A stretch of 9,300 nucleotides of DNA from Planctomycetota bacterium (GTDB taxonomy: Bacteria; Planctomycetota; Planctomycetia; Pirellulales; UBA1268). Positions 7,487-9,300 of the stretch are shown here, in pieces. A program made the position numbers and the translations under genes. Location: positions 1 to 9,300 of the forward strand of contig JAQBZA010000101.1 in assembly GCA_027622795.1 (NCBI GenBank), in the 5' to 3' direction. The notes below the pieces were generated by a model. It made no database searches and had not been told where the DNA came from. It worked only from the letters and a program-made list of their open reading frames with translations. Each line of letters starts with the position of its first letter. Within the stretch, counting starts at the first letter, position 1.

Positions 7487-8722
7487 TCAGGAGAGCATCG
7501 AATCGTCGAGGAGCGACTCGATTCGCCCGAACACATCGGCGATCTCATCCGCATCGGGCAGAAGCGTCACGCGGAAATGGTCGCGGTAGGGCACGTTGAA
7601 GCTCGACCCCGGCGCCACGAGCACATGCTTCTGCTGCAAGAGATCGAGGGCGAAGGCCTGGTCGTCAAAGGCCGCCAGGCCGCCCGGGAGCCGCTCGGCA
7701 TGCACCCGAATGAAGCCATACATCGCCCCGCGCGGCGGCATCACGGAGAGATACTTGCTGCGGCCAACCGCGTCGAGCACCGCCTGCCGGCTGGCATGGA
7801 GCCGCCCGCCGGGCCGCGTGAGATCGAAGATCGATTGATAGCCACCGAGCGCGGTCTGCACGGCATACTGCCCCGGCACGTTGGAACAGAGCCGCAGCGA
7901 TGCCAGCATCTCGACAGCATCGATGAAGTCGCGGGCATGCTCCCGCTCACCGGAAAAGACGAGCCAGCCAACCCGCAGGCCGCAGGCCCGGTAGATCTTG
8001 CTCAGGCCGCCGAAGGTGAGGCAGAGGCCGTGGCGAGCCAGCGTGGCGGCCGGCACAAACTCGGCCTCGTTATAGAGCATCTCGTCGTAGATCTCATCGG
8101 CACAGAAAACGAGGTGATGCCGCTCGGCGATGTCGGCGAGTGCCTGAAGCACCTCCCGCGAATAGACGGCACCGGTCGGATTGTTGGGATTGATGACGAC
8201 GAGGGCCCGCGTCTTGTCAGTGATGAGCGCCTCGATCTCGGCCGGGTCGGGCACGAAGCCGCGTTCGGGGTGGCAGGGGTAATGCACCGCCTTCGCACCG
8301 TGGATCACCACGCTCGCCGTCCAGAGCGGATAGTCGGGGCTCGGCACGAGCACCTCGTCGCCCGGATTGAGCAGGGCCCGCATCGCAAGCATGATCAGCT
8401 CTGATACACCGTTGCCGATGAAGACATCGTCGGCGGTGACGTCCATCACGCCCCGGTTTTGCTGCTGCATCACCACGGCCTCACGGGCCGGGAAGATTCC
8501 CTTCTGATGGGAATAGGGATCGGCCTGGTGGAGGTTTTCGACGATCGCCACCCGCATCGAGCCCGGCATCCGAAACCCAAACAAGCCGGGGTTGCCGATG
8601 TTGAGCTTGATGATGTCGTGGCCTTCCTTCTCCAGTTGATCCGCGCGGCGGGCGAGCGCACCGCGAATCTCGTATTTCACGCCGTGGAGATGTTCGGAGG
8701 CTCGGAGCGGGGGCAGGCTCAT
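7487..8722 (-). CDS. alaA: Alanine aminotransferase (glutamate-pyruvate), AlaA type
   Basis: This cytoplasmic PLP enzyme transfers the amino group from glutamate to pyruvate to make alanine. The 411-residue product aligns along its whole length with E. coli AlaA (YfbQ). It shares KLNIGNPGLFGF (39-50), FIGNGVSELIMLAM (101-114), PSPDYPLWTA (127-136), VINPNNPTGAVYS (176-188) and FCADEIYDEMLY (206-217). The PLP lysine is in FGGLSKIYR (Lys242). RLCSNVPGQYAVQTALGGYQS is also conserved, and Arg in FRVTLLP near the C-terminus should bind the substrate carboxylate. The ATG at 8722 has AGGG seven bases upstream. The gene stands alone. Its downstream side carries the SulP relic and its upstream side an IS91-type element on the opposite strand. 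A related class I aminotransferase specificity cannot be excluded. Confidence 0.93.
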   Translation of the reverse strand: MSLPPLRASEHLHGVKYEIRGALARRADQLEKEGHDIIKLNIGNPGLFGFRMPGSMRVAIVENLHQADPYSHQKGIFPAREAVVMQQQNRGVMDVTADDVFIGNGVSELIMLAMRALLNPGDEVLVPSPDYPLWTASVVIHGAKAVHYPCHPERGFVPDPAEIEALITDKTRALVVINPNNPTGAVYSREVLQALADIAERHHLVFCADEIYDEMLYNEAEFVPAATLARHGLCLTFGGLSKIYRACGLRVGWLVFSGEREHARDFIDAVEMLASLRLCSNVPGQYAVQTALGGYQSIFDLTRPGGRLHASRQAVLDAVGRSKYLSVMPPRGAMYGFIRVHAERLPGGLAAFDDQAFALDLLQQKHVLVAPGSSFNVPYRDHFRVTLLPDADEIADVFGRIESLLDDSMLS

Positions 8723-8756
8723 CCTGTAACCCTACCACGCGATCTGGCCAACGCCG

Positions 8757-8762
8757 ATCCTA
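8757..8762 (-). promoter_or_regulatory. Possible -10 box of alaA
   Basis: TAGGAT on the minus strand would start transcription about 28 bases before the alaA ATG. The same hexamer appears before tRNA-Lys and nfeD. No good -35 was found. Confidence 0.3.
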
Positions 8763-8910
8763 CCGCCCCGTTCGGCGAGGAAGGCCGGCCGCGGCGGCGC
8801 ATGCCCGAAGGGTGGCGCGAGACGGTTCGCCCAGGTGCGTGAGGATTTTCCGTATCGGCGCGGCCTCCCGGCTCGGCATGCTGGTGGCGAACCGCGCTGT
8901 CCTGAAGATA

Positions 8911-8939
8911 GTGTACGGCTGTTTACTCCAGCCGTCCAC
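8911..8939. repeat. Hairpin upstream of the IS91-type transposase
   Basis: GTGTACGGCTG (8911-8921) pairs with CAGCCGTCCAC (8929-8939) at 10 of 11 positions, around a seven-base loop TTTACTC. The inner seven pairs are perfect. It lies 14 bases before the transposase ATG. HUH (rolling-circle) elements often carry subterminal hairpins, so it may mark the element's 5' (ter) end. It could instead be a translational or promoter control of the transposase. Confidence 0.6.
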
Positions 8940-9300
8940 CTGCCGGTCCGCCCATGGTCGCCGCGGTCACAGGGTTTCCCGCGCGATGCCGCCTCCGCCC
9001 GCACGGAGGCCCCGCGGAATCCCGCCGTTACGAGCGGCGTCGGCCCGAGAAGACGCCGCTCCACAAAGTGGTCTCCGAGAACCTCGAGAGCTGGCTCCAG
9101 TGGCGAGACGCCGAGCGGCCCGTGCCGGGATACGTCGAGGACGAACTCCGCGGCTATCTCGCCTGCGGGCTCCTCTGCTTCGGCTTCGCCCGCGCGGTCT
9201 GCATGACGTGCCGCACGGGATTCGTCGTGGCCTTCTCCTGCAAGGGCCGCGGCGTCTGCCCGTCCTGCAACGGCAGGCACATGCCCCAGACGGCCGCGCA
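8940..9300 (+). mobile_element. IS91-family insertion sequence, 5' part
   Basis: The element is inferred from its transposase gene. Its left boundary lies somewhere in 8723-8953, perhaps at or before the hairpin, and its right end is outside the window. IS91 elements transpose by rolling circle without target duplication, so no duplication is expected to mark the end. Confidence 0.55.
8954..9300 (+). CDS. IS91-family transposase, N-terminal part (C-terminus outside window)
   Basis: The frame is open from ATG 8954 to the window edge (115 codons) and matches the start of IS91-type (Y2, HUH) transposases. RRYERRRPEKTPLHKVVSE (24-42) leads into a zinc-binding domain. There, DELRGYLACGLLCFGFAR (63-80) is followed by CMTC (83-86) and AFSCKGRGVCPSCNGRHM (93-110). 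Cys83, Cys86, Cys96, Cys102 and Cys105 are the likely metal ligands. The catalytic HUH and tyrosine motifs would lie beyond the edge, so activity cannot be judged. The start is uncertain: the frame is open from 8912, no good ribosome-binding site precedes ATG 8954, and the first 20 or so residues do not look conserved. Confidence 0.85.
   Translation, partial: MVAAVTGFPARCRLRPHGGPAESRRYERRRPEKTPLHKVVSENLESWLQWRDAERPVPGYVEDELRGYLACGLLCFGFARAVCMTCRTGFVVAFSCKGRGVCPSCNGRHMPQTAA

Larger units (their letters stand above)
8723..8953. other. Gene-free stretch between alaA and the IS91 transposase
   Basis: These 231 bp should hold the alaA promoter and the left end of the mobile element. I see a TAGGAT candidate -10 for alaA (8757-8762, minus) and a strong hairpin at 8911-8939. 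The exact element boundary is not visible because IS91 elements lack long terminal inverted repeats. Confidence 0.5.

Noticed and set aside
7223..8404. Long plus-strand reading frame (393 codons) opposite alaA
   Set aside because: It is the antisense shadow of a full-length, well-conserved aminotransferase. Its product is rich in His, Arg and Gly without domain similarity.
8732..9280. Minus-strand frame of 182 codons opposite the IS91 transposase
   Set aside because: The plus-strand zinc-binding motifs are convincing. The minus product is Ala/Arg/Gly-rich with no recognisable domain.

Overview
The window is high-GC DNA from a Gram-negative bacterium that makes Kdo-type lipopolysaccharide. 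A member of the Planctomycetota is the best guess, from the gene styles (long NfeD plus slipin, AlaA-type aminotransferase, IS91-type transposase) and the weak ribosome-binding signals. No rRNA or marker protein confirms this, so the phylum is inference. Most of the window is ordinary chromosomal housekeeping. The accessory-looking part lies between about 6550 and 7486 and again after 8723.

Left block (1-2572): a partial kdsB (CMP-Kdo synthesis) on the minus strand diverges across 52 bp from a complete glmS (glucosamine-6-phosphate synthesis) on the plus strand. Both supply cell-envelope precursors. A tRNA-Leu(CAG) follows glmS.

Membrane block (2554-5112): a two-gene minus-strand operon encodes a long NfeD membrane serine protease and, 16 bp downstream, a stomatin-like slipin. 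These are a classical functional pair. The last codons of the slipin gene overlap the 3' end of tRNA-Leu on the opposite strand. A tRNA-Lys(TTT) lies upstream of the operon on the plus strand.

Regulatory block (5153-6990): a 130-residue DUF2294/MpsC-like protein and an AraC-family regulator sit on the minus strand. The regulator diverges from a small, unrecognised 61-codon plus-strand gene. Their shared 255-bp intergenic region carries a 16-bp direct repeat with a 42-bp period and a perfect 7-bp inverted repeat. Both are candidate regulatory sites.

Right block (6991-9300): a decayed fragment of a SulP-family anion permease, then a complete minus-strand alaA (glutamate-pyruvate aminotransferase). 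Last comes the 5' part of an IS91-family transposase running off the window, preceded by a strong 11-bp imperfect hairpin.

I see no CRISPR array, phage or clear novel multigene system. The most unusual points are the tRNA/slipin overlap, the SulP relic, the structured araC/small-gene intergenic region and the IS91 boundary.
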